Below, piece by piece: positions 26,308 to 33,878 of a DNA stretch of 64,000 bases. The notes beneath the pieces are model-generated. The model was not told the origin of the DNA, made no database searches, and worked only from the letters and a program-made list of their open reading frames with translations. The position numbers and the translations under genes were made by a program. This stretch comes from Parapedobacter deserti (GTDB taxonomy: Bacteria > Bacteroidota > Bacteroidia > Sphingobacteriales > Sphingobacteriaceae): positions 186,001 through 250,000 of the forward strand of contig NZ_JBHRTA010000022.1 in NCBI RefSeq assembly GCF_042646065.1. The letters run 5' to 3'. Numbering within the stretch: the stretch's first letter is position 1; each line of letters opens with the position of its first letter.

Positions 26308-26913
26308 ATGATGACGAAAATGAACTTTCACTGCAGGCTTGTTGCCGTTGCCCTTATGTTATCGGCGTTTGCCTGCGGAAACAGCGGGAGACCCGCCGGT
26401 GCCGATAAGCAGCCGTCAGCATCAACCGCGGAGCGCCAGGAGACAACGCAGTTCCACGATCCGGTACCGCATCAGCCTACCACCGCCCAGCCGGCACAGG
26501 TGATCCCGGAATTTACGTTTTACATCCTGCGGAGCGGCATTCGCTTTACCAAACAGGATCTTCCCAAAAATGGCAATAAAGCCTTTATCCTCTTTGACCC
26601 TACTTGCGGCCACTGCCAGCACGAAGCGCATGACATCGGAAAGCATTATGGCGAACTTAAAGATGTTAACATTTATTTCGTGTCGATGAACGATCCGGGA
26701 TTGATGAGCACCTTCCTCGAAACGTGGGCAAAGCCGCTTGTGGATAAACCGAACGTCGAAATGTTATACGACCGGAACGCGGACTTCATCAACAGATTTC
26801 ACATTCCGTCACAGTATCCCGCCACATACGTGTATGGTCCGGACGGACGGCTTAAAACCTCTTGGAATGGCGAGCGACCCGCGAGAGCGGTAATTGATGC
26901 GCTGAAGAACTAG
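26308..26913 (+). CDS. Thioredoxin-fold lipoprotein with CGHC motif
   Basis: A 201-residue exported protein. The N-terminus has a signal peptide ending in a lipobox (SAFAC, acylated Cys near residue 23), a low-complexity Ser/Gln/Pro linker, and a thioredoxin-like domain with the redox motif CGHC in FDPTCGHCQHEA. The C-terminal cis-Pro region is SQYPATYVYGPDGR. It resembles TlpA/AhpC-type disulfide proteins tethered to a membrane. Three ATG codons (26308, 26311, 26320) could start it. It follows aspartate kinase by 17 bp but has its own promoter box. Confidence 0.8.
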   Translation: MMTKMNFHCRLVAVALMLSAFACGNSGRPAGADKQPSASTAERQETTQFHDPVPHQPTTAQPAQVIPEFTFYILRSGIRFTKQDLPKNGNKAFILFDPTCGHCQHEAHDIGKHYGELKDVNIYFVSMNDPGLMSTFLETWAKPLVDKPNVEMLYDRNADFINRFHIPSQYPATYVYGPDGRLKTSWNGERPARAVIDALKN

Positions 26914-26970
26914 GTCTCCGCACCGCCCATCGTACACCGCGTTTGACCGTGGTCGACGGACTGGACAAGA

Positions 26971-27150
26971 TCAGGTTCTCGAATTACGCTTGGTCGGTGG
27001 TTGTTCACTGAACTTCCGTTTCAGTGCAGGGCTGCCCATATCTGCGTCTTTTCGTTCGTAGTCTTTGTCTTCCGCCCGCTTCACGACTTGCTTGCCTTTT
27101 TTACGAACCTGCGTGGAGTCGCGGGGTTCTAAACTTTCTTTTTCCTTCAT
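26971..27150 (-). CDS. Small basic hypothetical protein, 59 aa
   Basis: A short minus-strand open frame from ATG 27150 to TGA, in the 330-bp gap between the CxxC lipoprotein and gapA. The peptide is highly charged and hydrophilic (MKEKESLEPRDSTQVRKKGK at the start, later SPALKRKFSEQPPTKRN), with no Cys, no signal peptide and no membrane segment. It is head-to-head with gapA. The composition is unlike translation of random sequence, and the rest of the gap holds nothing else recognisable, so it may be a real gene. No family is recognised. Confidence 0.5.
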   Translation of the reverse strand: MKEKESLEPRDSTQVRKKGKQVVKRAEDKDYERKDADMGSPALKRKFSEQPPTKRNSRT

Positions 27151-27205
27151 GCTTTAACAACCCACACCGGCACAAATTGTTTTTATCGCTTATCAGCTAA
27201 AACTG

Positions 27206-27213
27206 TAACTTTG
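27206..27213 (+). promoter_or_regulatory. Putative -7 box for gapA
   Basis: TAACTTTG is a full TAnnTTTG match, 30 nt before the ATG at 27244. A possible TTG (27177-27179) is 26 bp upstream, longer than usual. It also excludes an in-frame TTG at 27211 as the gapA start. Confidence 0.55.
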
Positions 27214-27243
27214 CATACATGCAAAACCGTTGAAATCCGAAAC

Positions 27244-28251
27244 ATGCTGAACATTGCAATCAATGGATTCGGCCGCATTGGCCGGAACACACTCCGCAAC
27301 ATCCTATTGCGCCAATCGGGCGATATCCGCGTAGTGGCGGTTAATGACCTTGCGGATACCCCTACGCTGGCCCATCTTTTCAAGTACGACTCTGTCCATG
27401 GCACTTATCCCGGCACTGTGGCAACCGGGGATCGTGAGCTGGTCATCGACGGCGACAGGATCACCGTGTTTGCAGAACAGAGCCCCGGGGACCTTCCATG
27501 GAAAAGGCTTGGCATTGACATCGTCATCGAATCTACGGGCAGATTCACCACTCAACTCGCCGCTACGGCGCACCTCGAAGCCGGTGCAAAGCAAGTGATT
27601 ATATCAGCGCCGTCGCCTGACCGCGATATCCCAACCGTGGTTTTGGGCGTCAATGACGAAACGATCAACCTGCGTGCGCCCTTATTATCAAATGCTTCAT
27701 GTACCACCAACAATGTGGCGCCGCTGGTCAAGGTATTGGACGAACATTGGGGCATTAAAGACGGTTACATCACCACCATACACAGCATGACCGGAGACCA
27801 AAACCTTCACGACGCTCCGCACCGCGACCTGCGCAGGGCGCGCGCTGCGTCTTCCTCCATCATTCCAACCACTACTGGAGCTGCCAAAGCCGTTACCTCG
27901 GTATTCCCTCACCTGGATGGCAGGCTGGGTGGGGCGGGTATCCGCGTACCGGTTCTAAATGGTTCACTAACGGATTTCACTTGCACGTTGCAGACCCAAC
28001 CGACCGTCGAAGAGATCAATACAGCGTTTAAAAAAGCTGCTGCGGGAACATTGAAAGACGTTCTCCTGTATACGGAAGATCCGATTGTTTCCGTAGATAT
28101 TATCAACAGTCCATATTCCTGTGTCTTTGATGCACTGCTAACCTCTGTAGTGGGTGGATTGACCAAGGTGGTGGGTTGGTACGACAATGAATATGGCTAT
28201 TCCAACCGGCTGGTCGATCTGCTGTTGAAAATAGCGGCAGCGGCCAATTAG
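27244..28251 (+). CDS. gapA: Glyceraldehyde-3-phosphate dehydrogenase, type I
   Basis: Glycolytic enzyme converting glyceraldehyde 3-phosphate, NAD+ and phosphate to 1,3-bisphosphoglycerate. The 335-residue protein begins MLNIAINGFGRIGRN with the NAD-binding GxGxxG, has an Asp at position 35 (VAVNDL) that favours NAD over NADP, the catalytic Cys153 in SNASCTTNN, and the C-terminal WYDNEYGYSNRLVDL. Length is normal. It stands alone with a promoter box and terminator and is not clustered with other glycolysis genes. Confidence 0.96.
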   Translation: MLNIAINGFGRIGRNTLRNILLRQSGDIRVVAVNDLADTPTLAHLFKYDSVHGTYPGTVATGDRELVIDGDRITVFAEQSPGDLPWKRLGIDIVIESTGRFTTQLAATAHLEAGAKQVIISAPSPDRDIPTVVLGVNDETINLRAPLLSNASCTTNNVAPLVKVLDEHWGIKDGYITTIHSMTGDQNLHDAPHRDLRRARAASSSIIPTTTGAAKAVTSVFPHLDGRLGGAGIRVPVLNGSLTDFTCTLQTQPTVEEINTAFKKAAAGTLKDVLLYTEDPIVSVDIINSPYSCVFDALLTSVVGGLTKVVGWYDNEYGYSNRLVDLLLKIAAAAN

Positions 28252-28303
28252 ATACAGCGCACCGTTTGATGTTTCATCTGCTGGATATCAGTGATCGGTG
28301 CAT

Positions 28304-28332
28304 AAAAAAAGAGGCCATTGAGCCTCCTTTTT
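28304..28332. terminator. Bidirectional terminator between gapA and rplT
   Basis: GAGGC (28311-28315) pairs with GCCTC (28322-28326), flanked by A7 and T5. It lies between convergent gapA and the thrS-infC-rpmI-rplT operon. Confidence 0.75.
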
Positions 28333-28362
28333 CCTGACAAAATCGATATTCGGGTTTAAACT

Positions 28363-28707
28363 CTATTTCGCTGCGTCAACTACGGCTTTGAATGCCTCAG
28401 GATGGTTCATGGCCAGATCGGCCAGCACCTTACGGTTCAATCCGATATTCTTGGCATTCAACTTACCCATCAATTGAGAGTATGAAATCCCGTGTTCGCG
28501 GGCGCCGGCATTGATACGCTGTATCCATAGTGCCCTAAATTCCCTTTTTTTGGTTTTGCGGTCGCGATAGGCGTACTGCAAGCCCTTTTCTACTGTGTTT
28601 TTCGCAACGGTATAAACCTTGCTGCGTGCCCCATAATAGCCCTTGGCCATTTTGAGGATTTTCTTGCGTCTTCTTCTCGACGCTACTGCGTTAACCGAAC
28701 GTGGCAT
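28363..28707 (-). CDS. rplT: 50S ribosomal protein L20
   Basis: A 114-residue, very basic ribosomal protein that binds 23S rRNA early in assembly. The start MPRSVNAVASRRRRKKILK and the motifs YYGARSKVYTVAK and RDRKTKKREFRALWIQRIN are hallmark L20. Last gene of the thrS-infC-rpmI-rplT operon, 103 bp after rpmI. In other bacteria L20 represses this operon by binding its mRNA. Confidence 0.98.
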   Translation of the reverse strand: MPRSVNAVASRRRRKKILKMAKGYYGARSKVYTVAKNTVEKGLQYAYRDRKTKKREFRALWIQRINAGAREHGISYSQLMGKLNAKNIGLNRKVLADLAMNHPEAFKAVVDAAK

Positions 28708-28797
28708 AATTTTCTAATTTTGGTAGCAGGCGCCGTGTTTCGCAACGGTCTTACAACCCAATACCTGGTTAATGATTTTTTACTTTCTACTTTGCTA

Positions 28798-28813
28798 TAA
28801 CTTTCTCAAGTTA
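28798..28813 (-). promoter_or_regulatory. Small GNRA-loop hairpin at the end of rpmI
   Basis: In the mRNA sense TAACTT-GAGA-AAGTTA forms a 6-bp stem capped by a GAGA (GNRA) tetraloop, spanning the rpmI stop codon. It opens the 103-nt gap before rplT. It may be a translational or processing element for rplT; role inferred from position only. Confidence 0.35.
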
Positions 28814-29011
28814 TTTGCCGATGGCAAGCATACGACTTACGTTGCCCATATCAGCTTCAGACACTAAACCGGTCTGGGTCAGATTGCGTTTGCGCTTGGT
28901 GCTTTTCTTGGTCAGGATGTGACTCTTGAACGCATGTTTGCGGGCAACCTTACCTGTTCCAGTAAGCTTAAAGCGCTTTTTAGCACTGGAATTGGTTTTT
29001 ACTTTTGGCAT
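28811..29011 (-). CDS. rpmI: 50S ribosomal protein L35
   Basis: A 66-residue basic protein of the large subunit. The sequence MPKVKTNSSAKKRFKLTGTG and KRNLTQ are the family motifs. Third gene of the operon, 34 bp downstream of infC. Confidence 0.97.
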   Translation of the reverse strand: MPKVKTNSSAKKRFKLTGTGKVARKHAFKSHILTKKSTKRKRNLTQTGLVSEADMGNVSRMLAIGK

Positions 29012-29045
29012 GATTACTAATTTTATATCAATTTGTCAGATTCTA

Positions 29046-29615
29046 TTATTTTTTAGCTGCCGTTTTCGGTGCTACGGTGAGGAACATGCGCTTACCCTCC
29101 AACTTCGGTAGCAGCTCAACCTTGCCGTATTCCTCCAGCGCCTGTGCAAAGCGCAACAGCAGAATTTCACCCTGCTCTTTGTACACAATAGCCCGTCCTT
29201 TGAAGTGGACGTAAGCACGCACCTTTTCCCCTGCTTCCAGGAATTTAATCGCGTGCTTCAGTTTGAATTCAAAGTCATGGTCGCTGGTATTCGGTCCGAA
29301 GCGGATTTCCTTGATGACCGTTTGCTTGGCGTTTGCCTTGATCTCCTTTTGCTTCTTCTTCTGCTCGTAAATGAATTTACTGTAATCAATAATTCTGCAA
29401 ACCGGAGGGCTGGCATTTGGCGAGATCTCCACTAAATCCAGTTCCAATTCGTCAGCAAACTCCAATGCTTTACGCGTGGGGTATACCCCCTGCTCCACAT
29501 TGTCACCTACTAATCGTACCTCGGGTACCCTAATATGTTCGTTGATACGGTGTTCCGGCTCCTTCTTTCTGAACGGAGGCCGCGGGCCTCTGAATCCTGG
29601 TCTGTTTAATGCCAA
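29046..29615 (-). CDS. infC: Translation initiation factor IF-3
   Basis: IF-3 binds the 30S subunit, prevents 50S joining and enforces start-codon fidelity. The 189-residue protein has the N-domain signature EHRINEHIRVPEVRLVG and C-domain TIKEIRFGPNTSDHDFE-like segments (IKEIRFGPNTSDHDFEFK). The only start codon available in frame after the last upstream stop is TTG at 29615; no ATG or GTG exists there. Non-AUG starts of infC are the basis of its autoregulation in E. coli (AUU). It begins 13 bp after the thrS stop. Confidence 0.96.
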   Translation of the reverse strand: MALNRPGFRGPRPPFRKKEPEHRINEHIRVPEVRLVGDNVEQGVYPTRKALEFADELELDLVEISPNASPPVCRIIDYSKFIYEQKKKQKEIKANAKQTVIKEIRFGPNTSDHDFEFKLKHAIKFLEAGEKVRAYVHFKGRAIVYKEQGEILLLRFAQALEEYGKVELLPKLEGKRMFLTVAPKTAAKK

Positions 29616-29628
29616 ATGTCTAAAATAA

Positions 29629-31554
29629 TTAAACGGTTATCTCTTTTATTAATTGTGCGCTAAATTCGTTTATCGTCACCGATCCCATGTCTCCTTGACC
29701 GTGTTTCCGCACAGAAACCATGCCACTTTCCTCTTCCTTTTCCCCAACAATCAACATGTACGGTATCTTTTTGATTTCCGCGTCACGGATCTTCCGTCCC
29801 ACCTTCTCGTCGCGCAAATCTATTAGGCCGCGAATATCGGAATTATTAAGCGATTCTAAAAGTTTTTTTGCATATTCCTCGTATTTTTCGGAGACCGGAA
29901 GCACGATAAACTGCTCGGGAGCAAGCCACAGTGGAAACTGCCCCGCACAATGCTCAATCAACACTGCCACAAAGCGCTCCAGCGAGCCGAACGGTGCCCG
30001 GTGAATCATTACCGGCCTATGTTTTGCATTGTCGCTGCCTGTGTACTCCAGCTCAAACCGCTCCGGCAGATTATAATCTACCTGGATCGTACCCAATTGC
30101 CACTTGCGGCCCAAAGCGTCCTTCACCATGAAATCCAGCTTCGGTCCGTAGAAAGCCGCTTCACCCAGTTCGATGACCGTATTCAGTTCCTTTTCATGTG
30201 CCGCTTCGATGATGTCCTGCTCGGCACGGTTCCAGTTCTCCTCAGTGCCGATATACTTACCCTTGTTTTCCGGGTCGCGAAGGGAGATCTGTGCGGTATA
30301 ATCTTCAAAGCCCAGCGCACCGAACACGTAGAGCACAAGGTCAATCACCTTTTTGAACTCATCCTTCACTTGGTCCGGCCGACAGAACAGGTGGGCGTCG
30401 TCCTGGGTAAACCCACGTACGCGTGTAAGTCCGTGCAGCTCACCGCTCTGTTCATAGCGGTAAACTGTGCCGAATTCGGCATAGCGGATGGGCAAATCCT
30501 TGTAGGAACGGGGCTTGGTCTTATAAATTTCGCAGTGATGCGGGCAGTTCATCGGTTTTAACAGGAACTCCTCGCCCTCCTGCGGTGTATGGATGGGCTG
30601 AAAAGAATCTGCGCCGTACTTTTCGTAATGCCCTGATGTGACATAAAGGTTCTTGTGTCCGATGTGCGGCGTCACCACCGGCTCGTATCCCGCCTTGACC
30701 TGTGCACGCTGGAGGAAATCGATCAACTTCTGCCGCAGGCGGGCACCCTTGGGCAACCACAGTGGCAACCCGAGCCCAACCTTTTCCGAGAAGGTAAACA
30801 GTTCGAGCTCCCTGCCCAGCTTGCGGTGGTCGCGCTTCTTGGCCTCTTCGATCATATGGAGGTAGTCGGCCAGTTCGCTGGCCTTGGGAAACGTAACGCC
30901 GTAAATACGGGTAAGCTGCTTGCGGCTTTCATCACCACGCCAGTACGCTCCGGCTACATTGGTCAGCTTCACGGCTTTGATAAAGGCCGTATTCGGGATA
31001 TGCGGACCGCGGCAAAGGTCGGTGAAGTTGCCCTGGGTGTAGACCGTAATGCTCCCATCCGGCAAATCCTTGATCAGGTCAAGTTTATATTCGTCGCCCT
31101 TCGTCGCAAAATAGGACTCCGCCTCGGCCTTAGTCACCGGTTTACGAACGTATTCCGATTTCGTACGCGCCAGTTCAATCATTTTATCCTCGATCTGCTT
31201 GAAATCATCCGACGAAAACTCCCTGTCGCCGAAATCCACGTCGTAGTAGAATCCGGTTTCAATAGCCGGCCCTATTCCGAACTTAATGCCGGGATACAAT
31301 GCCTCCAATGCCTCCGCCATAAGGTGTGCCGAGGAATGCCAAAAGGTGGACTTTCCCTCGTTATCGCGCCAAGTGAGTAGGCGCACGGTAGCATCGTGTT
31401 CGATCGGGCGCGACGCGTCCCAGATTTCGCCGTTTACTTCTGCCGCCAGCACGTTGCGGGCCAAACCGTCTGATATGGATTGTGCAATTTGCATTGCTGT
31501 GGTTCCCTGTGCATACTGCCGCCTGGAACCGTCTGGTAGGGTAATGGTAATCAT
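29629..31554 (-). CDS. thrS: Threonyl-tRNA synthetase
   Basis: Charges tRNA-Thr in the cytoplasm. The 641-residue class II synthetase has an N-terminal TGS domain (MITITLPDGSRRQYAQGTTA), the editing domain with HSSAHLMAEAL, the catalytic core with the zinc-ligand motif MNCPHHCEIYK and motif 2 RYEQSGELHGLTRVRGFTQ, and a C-terminal anticodon-binding domain (VGEKEEESGMVSVRKHGQGD). Length is normal. First gene of the operon with infC, rpmI and rplT; a promoter with a leader of about 66 nt lies upstream. Confidence 0.98.
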   Translation of the reverse strand: MITITLPDGSRRQYAQGTTAMQIAQSISDGLARNVLAAEVNGEIWDASRPIEHDATVRLLTWRDNEGKSTFWHSSAHLMAEALEALYPGIKFGIGPAIETGFYYDVDFGDREFSSDDFKQIEDKMIELARTKSEYVRKPVTKAEAESYFATKGDEYKLDLIKDLPDGSITVYTQGNFTDLCRGPHIPNTAFIKAVKLTNVAGAYWRGDESRKQLTRIYGVTFPKASELADYLHMIEEAKKRDHRKLGRELELFTFSEKVGLGLPLWLPKGARLRQKLIDFLQRAQVKAGYEPVVTPHIGHKNLYVTSGHYEKYGADSFQPIHTPQEGEEFLLKPMNCPHHCEIYKTKPRSYKDLPIRYAEFGTVYRYEQSGELHGLTRVRGFTQDDAHLFCRPDQVKDEFKKVIDLVLYVFGALGFEDYTAQISLRDPENKGKYIGTEENWNRAEQDIIEAAHEKELNTVIELGEAAFYGPKLDFMVKDALGRKWQLGTIQVDYNLPERFELEYTGSDNAKHRPVMIHRAPFGSLERFVAVLIEHCAGQFPLWLAPEQFIVLPVSEKYEEYAKKLLESLNNSDIRGLIDLRDEKVGRKIRDAEIKKIPYMLIVGEKEEESGMVSVRKHGQGDMGSVTINEFSAQLIKEITV

Positions 31555-31623
31555 CTACAACTATGATTTTGTGTTATTTGAAATATTCTTAAATCACGAT
31601 ACAAGCGCGATTTGCCATTCGGG

Positions 31624-31655
31624 CAAAAGTAAGCAAACGGATTGTGACCACCAAA
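31624..31655 (-). promoter_or_regulatory. Promoter of the thrS-infC-rpmI-rplT operon
   Basis: Minus-strand TTTG (31655-31652) and TACTTTTG (31631-31624) are separated by 20 bp, matching the Bacteroidota consensus in both boxes. The leader to thrS would be about 66 nt. Confidence 0.7.
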
Positions 31656-31680
31656 GCCTTTAGCGGTCAATTAAATTCCG

Positions 31681-31688
31681 TACCTTTG
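31681..31688 (+). promoter_or_regulatory. Putative -7 box for queE
   Basis: TACCTTTG, a full TAnnTTTG match, lies 19 nt before the queE ATG. It sits about 25 bp from the divergent thrS promoter. No clear -33 TTG. Confidence 0.5.
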
Positions 31689-31707
31689 CAACCTCAAAAA
31701 AAGACAC

Positions 31708-32331
31708 ATGGCGCACCTGGTACCGGAAGACGGCACGAAACTCCCCCTGATGGAAGAATTTTACACCATCCAAGGTGAAGGCTATCATACGGGCAAAGCC
31801 GCTTATTTTATCCGCTTAGGCGGTTGTGATGTTGGGTGTCACTGGTGTGATGTGAAGGAAAGCTGGGACGCTGAGCTCCATCCACTCACCGCCGCTGATG
31901 ACATCATTGAACAGGCAAAGCGGCATCCCTCAAAGGCCGTCGTGGTGACGGGAGGTGAGCCCTTGCTGTACAACCTTGATTACCTTACCCGCGGGCTACA
32001 GCTGGCTGGCATCAAAACATTTATCGAAACCTCCGGTGCCTATCCTTTAAGTGGGCACTGGGACTGGGTCTGCCTTTCGCCTAAAAAATTCAAGGCGCCG
32101 CTACCCGATGTGATCGCGGCGGCAGGCGAGTTAAAAGTTATTGTATTCAACAAGAGCGACTTTGCCTGGGCAGAAAAACATGCAGCACTCGTGCCGCCCT
32201 CCTGCCGTTTATACCTGCAACCGGAATGGTCTAAAACACAGGAAATGACACCGCTTATCGTCGATTATGTAAAGCAAAACCCTAAGTGGGAAATTTCCTT
32301 GCAGACACACAAATACCTCAACATACCTTAG
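31708..32331 (+). CDS. queE: 7-carboxy-7-deazaguanine synthase (radical SAM)
   Basis: Ring-contracting radical SAM enzyme that turns carboxy-tetrahydropterin into 7-carboxy-7-deazaguanine on the route to queuosine. The 207-residue protein has the cluster motif C-x3-C-x2-C in GGCDVGCHWCDVKESW, the substrate/SAM segment MEEFYTIQGEGYHTGKAAYF, VVVTGGEPL, and the usual C-terminus QTHKYLNIP. No queC, queD or queF lies nearby. It diverges from thrS. Confidence 0.95.
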   Translation: MAHLVPEDGTKLPLMEEFYTIQGEGYHTGKAAYFIRLGGCDVGCHWCDVKESWDAELHPLTAADDIIEQAKRHPSKAVVVTGGEPLLYNLDYLTRGLQLAGIKTFIETSGAYPLSGHWDWVCLSPKKFKAPLPDVIAAAGELKVIVFNKSDFAWAEKHAALVPPSCRLYLQPEWSKTQEMTPLIVDYVKQNPKWEISLQTHKYLNIP

Positions 32332-32652
32332 TATCCGGCCAAACCCGCAACCGCACCGGCTGGTTCCATAACTGCAAGCCAGCGCACCGTACCAGCTACC
32401 GAAAATGTATCCGTTATCGATGGAAGTCCGGAAAATATCCGTACCTTCGTATCATAAAACCAATTGTTGAACAATGATACCAAGACATGTGACATACAGC
32501 TGCAGCTCCTTGGTTATCGGCATGCCGCTACTTACACAGGCACTCCTAGCCAAGCTTGTCTTCGCCCAGTATTAAGCATCGCTTTATGCGATATGTACTA
32601 TCCAGCAGTTACGTTTAGTAACCGGTATTTTTATTAATCTCATATAAATATT
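32332..32652. other. 321-bp gene-free leader upstream of hmgA with palindromes
   Basis: No supported gene. After the queE stop the same frame stays open for 41 codons, but QueE already ends at its usual C-terminus, so this is not counted as coding. The region holds a 13-bp palindrome ATTGTTGAACAAT (32463-32475), a 10-bp palindrome CGGCATGCCG and GTTACGTTTAGTAAC (32608-32622). No terminator for queE is evident. Confidence 0.5.
32608..32622 (+). promoter_or_regulatory. Palindrome overlapping a near-consensus -7 box of hmgA
   Basis: GTTAC-GTTTA-GTAAC contains TACGTTTA, 7 of 8 with TAnnTTTG, 30 bp before the hmgA ATG. A palindrome over a promoter box is what a repressor operator would look like; the cognate regulator is not in this window. 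Confidence 0.35.
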
Positions 32653-33810
32653 ATGCCTATCTATCATACACAGGGAAAAATTCCCGATAAACGCCATACC
32701 GTGTTCCGGAAGCCCGACGGCGGCTTATATGCGGAAGAACTGGTCTCGACGCATGGGTTTTCCAGCACCTATTCGCTGATATACCACTGCCACCCGCCGA
32801 CGCTGGTCAAACAAATCAGTGAACCTTTTTCCGTGGAACCTAAAATCGCGCGCGAGAAGCACCTGAAGCACACCAGCCTCAAAGGGTTCGACATTGCTCC
32901 CGCCGATGATTTCTTGGACAGCCGTAAGCCCGTGCTCGTCAACAATGACCTCCACCTATCACTGGCAGCGCCAAGGCACTCGATGACGGATTACTTCTAC
33001 AAGAACAGCCAGGCCGATGAAATCCTGTTTATACATGAAGGAGGCGGAGTGCTCAAAACCGGATATGGGCAAATACCTTTTGAATATGGCGATTACCTGC
33101 TTGTGCCACGCGGCGTCATTTACCAGCTCCACTTCAACACCGAGCAAAACCGCCTCTTGATCGTGGAATCCTTCAGTCCGGTTCGCACACCGAAACGGTA
33201 TCGCAACGAACATGGCCAACTGATGGAACACGCGCCTTTCTGCGAGCGCGATATAAAACTGCCCAGCAGCCTCGAAACCCACGATGAAAAAGGCGAGTTC
33301 AAAATTCTGATAAAAAAACAAGGGCTGCTGTATCCATATACGTACAGCACGCACCCTTTCGATTTCGTTGGATGGGACGGCTATCACTTTCCGTGGGGAC
33401 TGTCCATACACGACTTCGAACCCATCACCGGCCGCCTGCACCAGCCGCCGCCGGTGCATCAAACATTCGAAACAGATCATTTCGTCCTTTGCAGCTTCTG
33501 CCCGCGGCTGTACGACTACCATCCTCAGGCCGTACCTGCACCCTACAACCACAGCAACGTCGATTCGGACGAGGTGCTTTACTATGTAGATGGCGATTTT
33601 ATGAGCCGTAAAAACGTCGAGCGCGGACAGATCACGCTCCACCCCGGCGGCATTCCACATGGTCCGCACCCCGGCACCGTGGAGAAAAGCATCGGGCAGA
33701 CGAAAACGGATGAATTGGCCGTGATGATTGATCCCTTCCGGCCGCTGATGCTCACCGAAGAGGCACTGGAAATCGAGGACAAGGGCTATTACAAATCATG
33801 GCAGGCATAA
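32653..33810 (+). CDS. hmgA: Homogentisate 1,2-dioxygenase
   Basis: Non-haem iron dioxygenase that opens the ring of homogentisate to maleylacetoacetate in tyrosine and phenylalanine breakdown. The 385-residue cupin-type protein has FIHEGGGVLKTGYG, the segment GDYLLVPRGVIYQL, SNVDSDEVLYYVDGDF, and the iron-ligand cluster HPGGIPHGPHPG. It is followed 68 bp later by hppD, the preceding pathway step. Maleylacetoacetate isomerase and fumarylacetoacetase are not in the window. Confidence 0.95.
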   Translation: MPIYHTQGKIPDKRHTVFRKPDGGLYAEELVSTHGFSSTYSLIYHCHPPTLVKQISEPFSVEPKIAREKHLKHTSLKGFDIAPADDFLDSRKPVLVNNDLHLSLAAPRHSMTDYFYKNSQADEILFIHEGGGVLKTGYGQIPFEYGDYLLVPRGVIYQLHFNTEQNRLLIVESFSPVRTPKRYRNEHGQLMEHAPFCERDIKLPSSLETHDEKGEFKILIKKQGLLYPYTYSTHPFDFVGWDGYHFPWGLSIHDFEPITGRLHQPPPVHQTFETDHFVLCSFCPRLYDYHPQAVPAPYNHSNVDSDEVLYYVDGDFMSRKNVERGQITLHPGGIPHGPHPGTVEKSIGQTKTDELAVMIDPFRPLMLTEEALEIEDKGYYKSWQA

Positions 33811-33829
33811 CCGTACTTCCCCGCCACCC

Positions 33830-33841
33830 CCAACCGGTTGG
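33830..33841. repeat. 12-bp perfect palindrome between hmgA and hppD
   Basis: CCAACCGGTTGG is a perfect palindrome in the 68-bp gap. It could be an operator or, in RNA, a short cruciform-like stem; no T run follows, so it is not a terminator. Confidence 0.3.
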
Positions 33842-33878
33842 CAGAGATGCGTATGCTGTTTCTTAAACAAGAATAACA

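Noticed and set aside
32332..32457. 41 codons open in frame after the queE TAG
   Set aside because: QueE already ends at its family's usual C-terminus, so read-through or a broken stop is not needed; probably chance.
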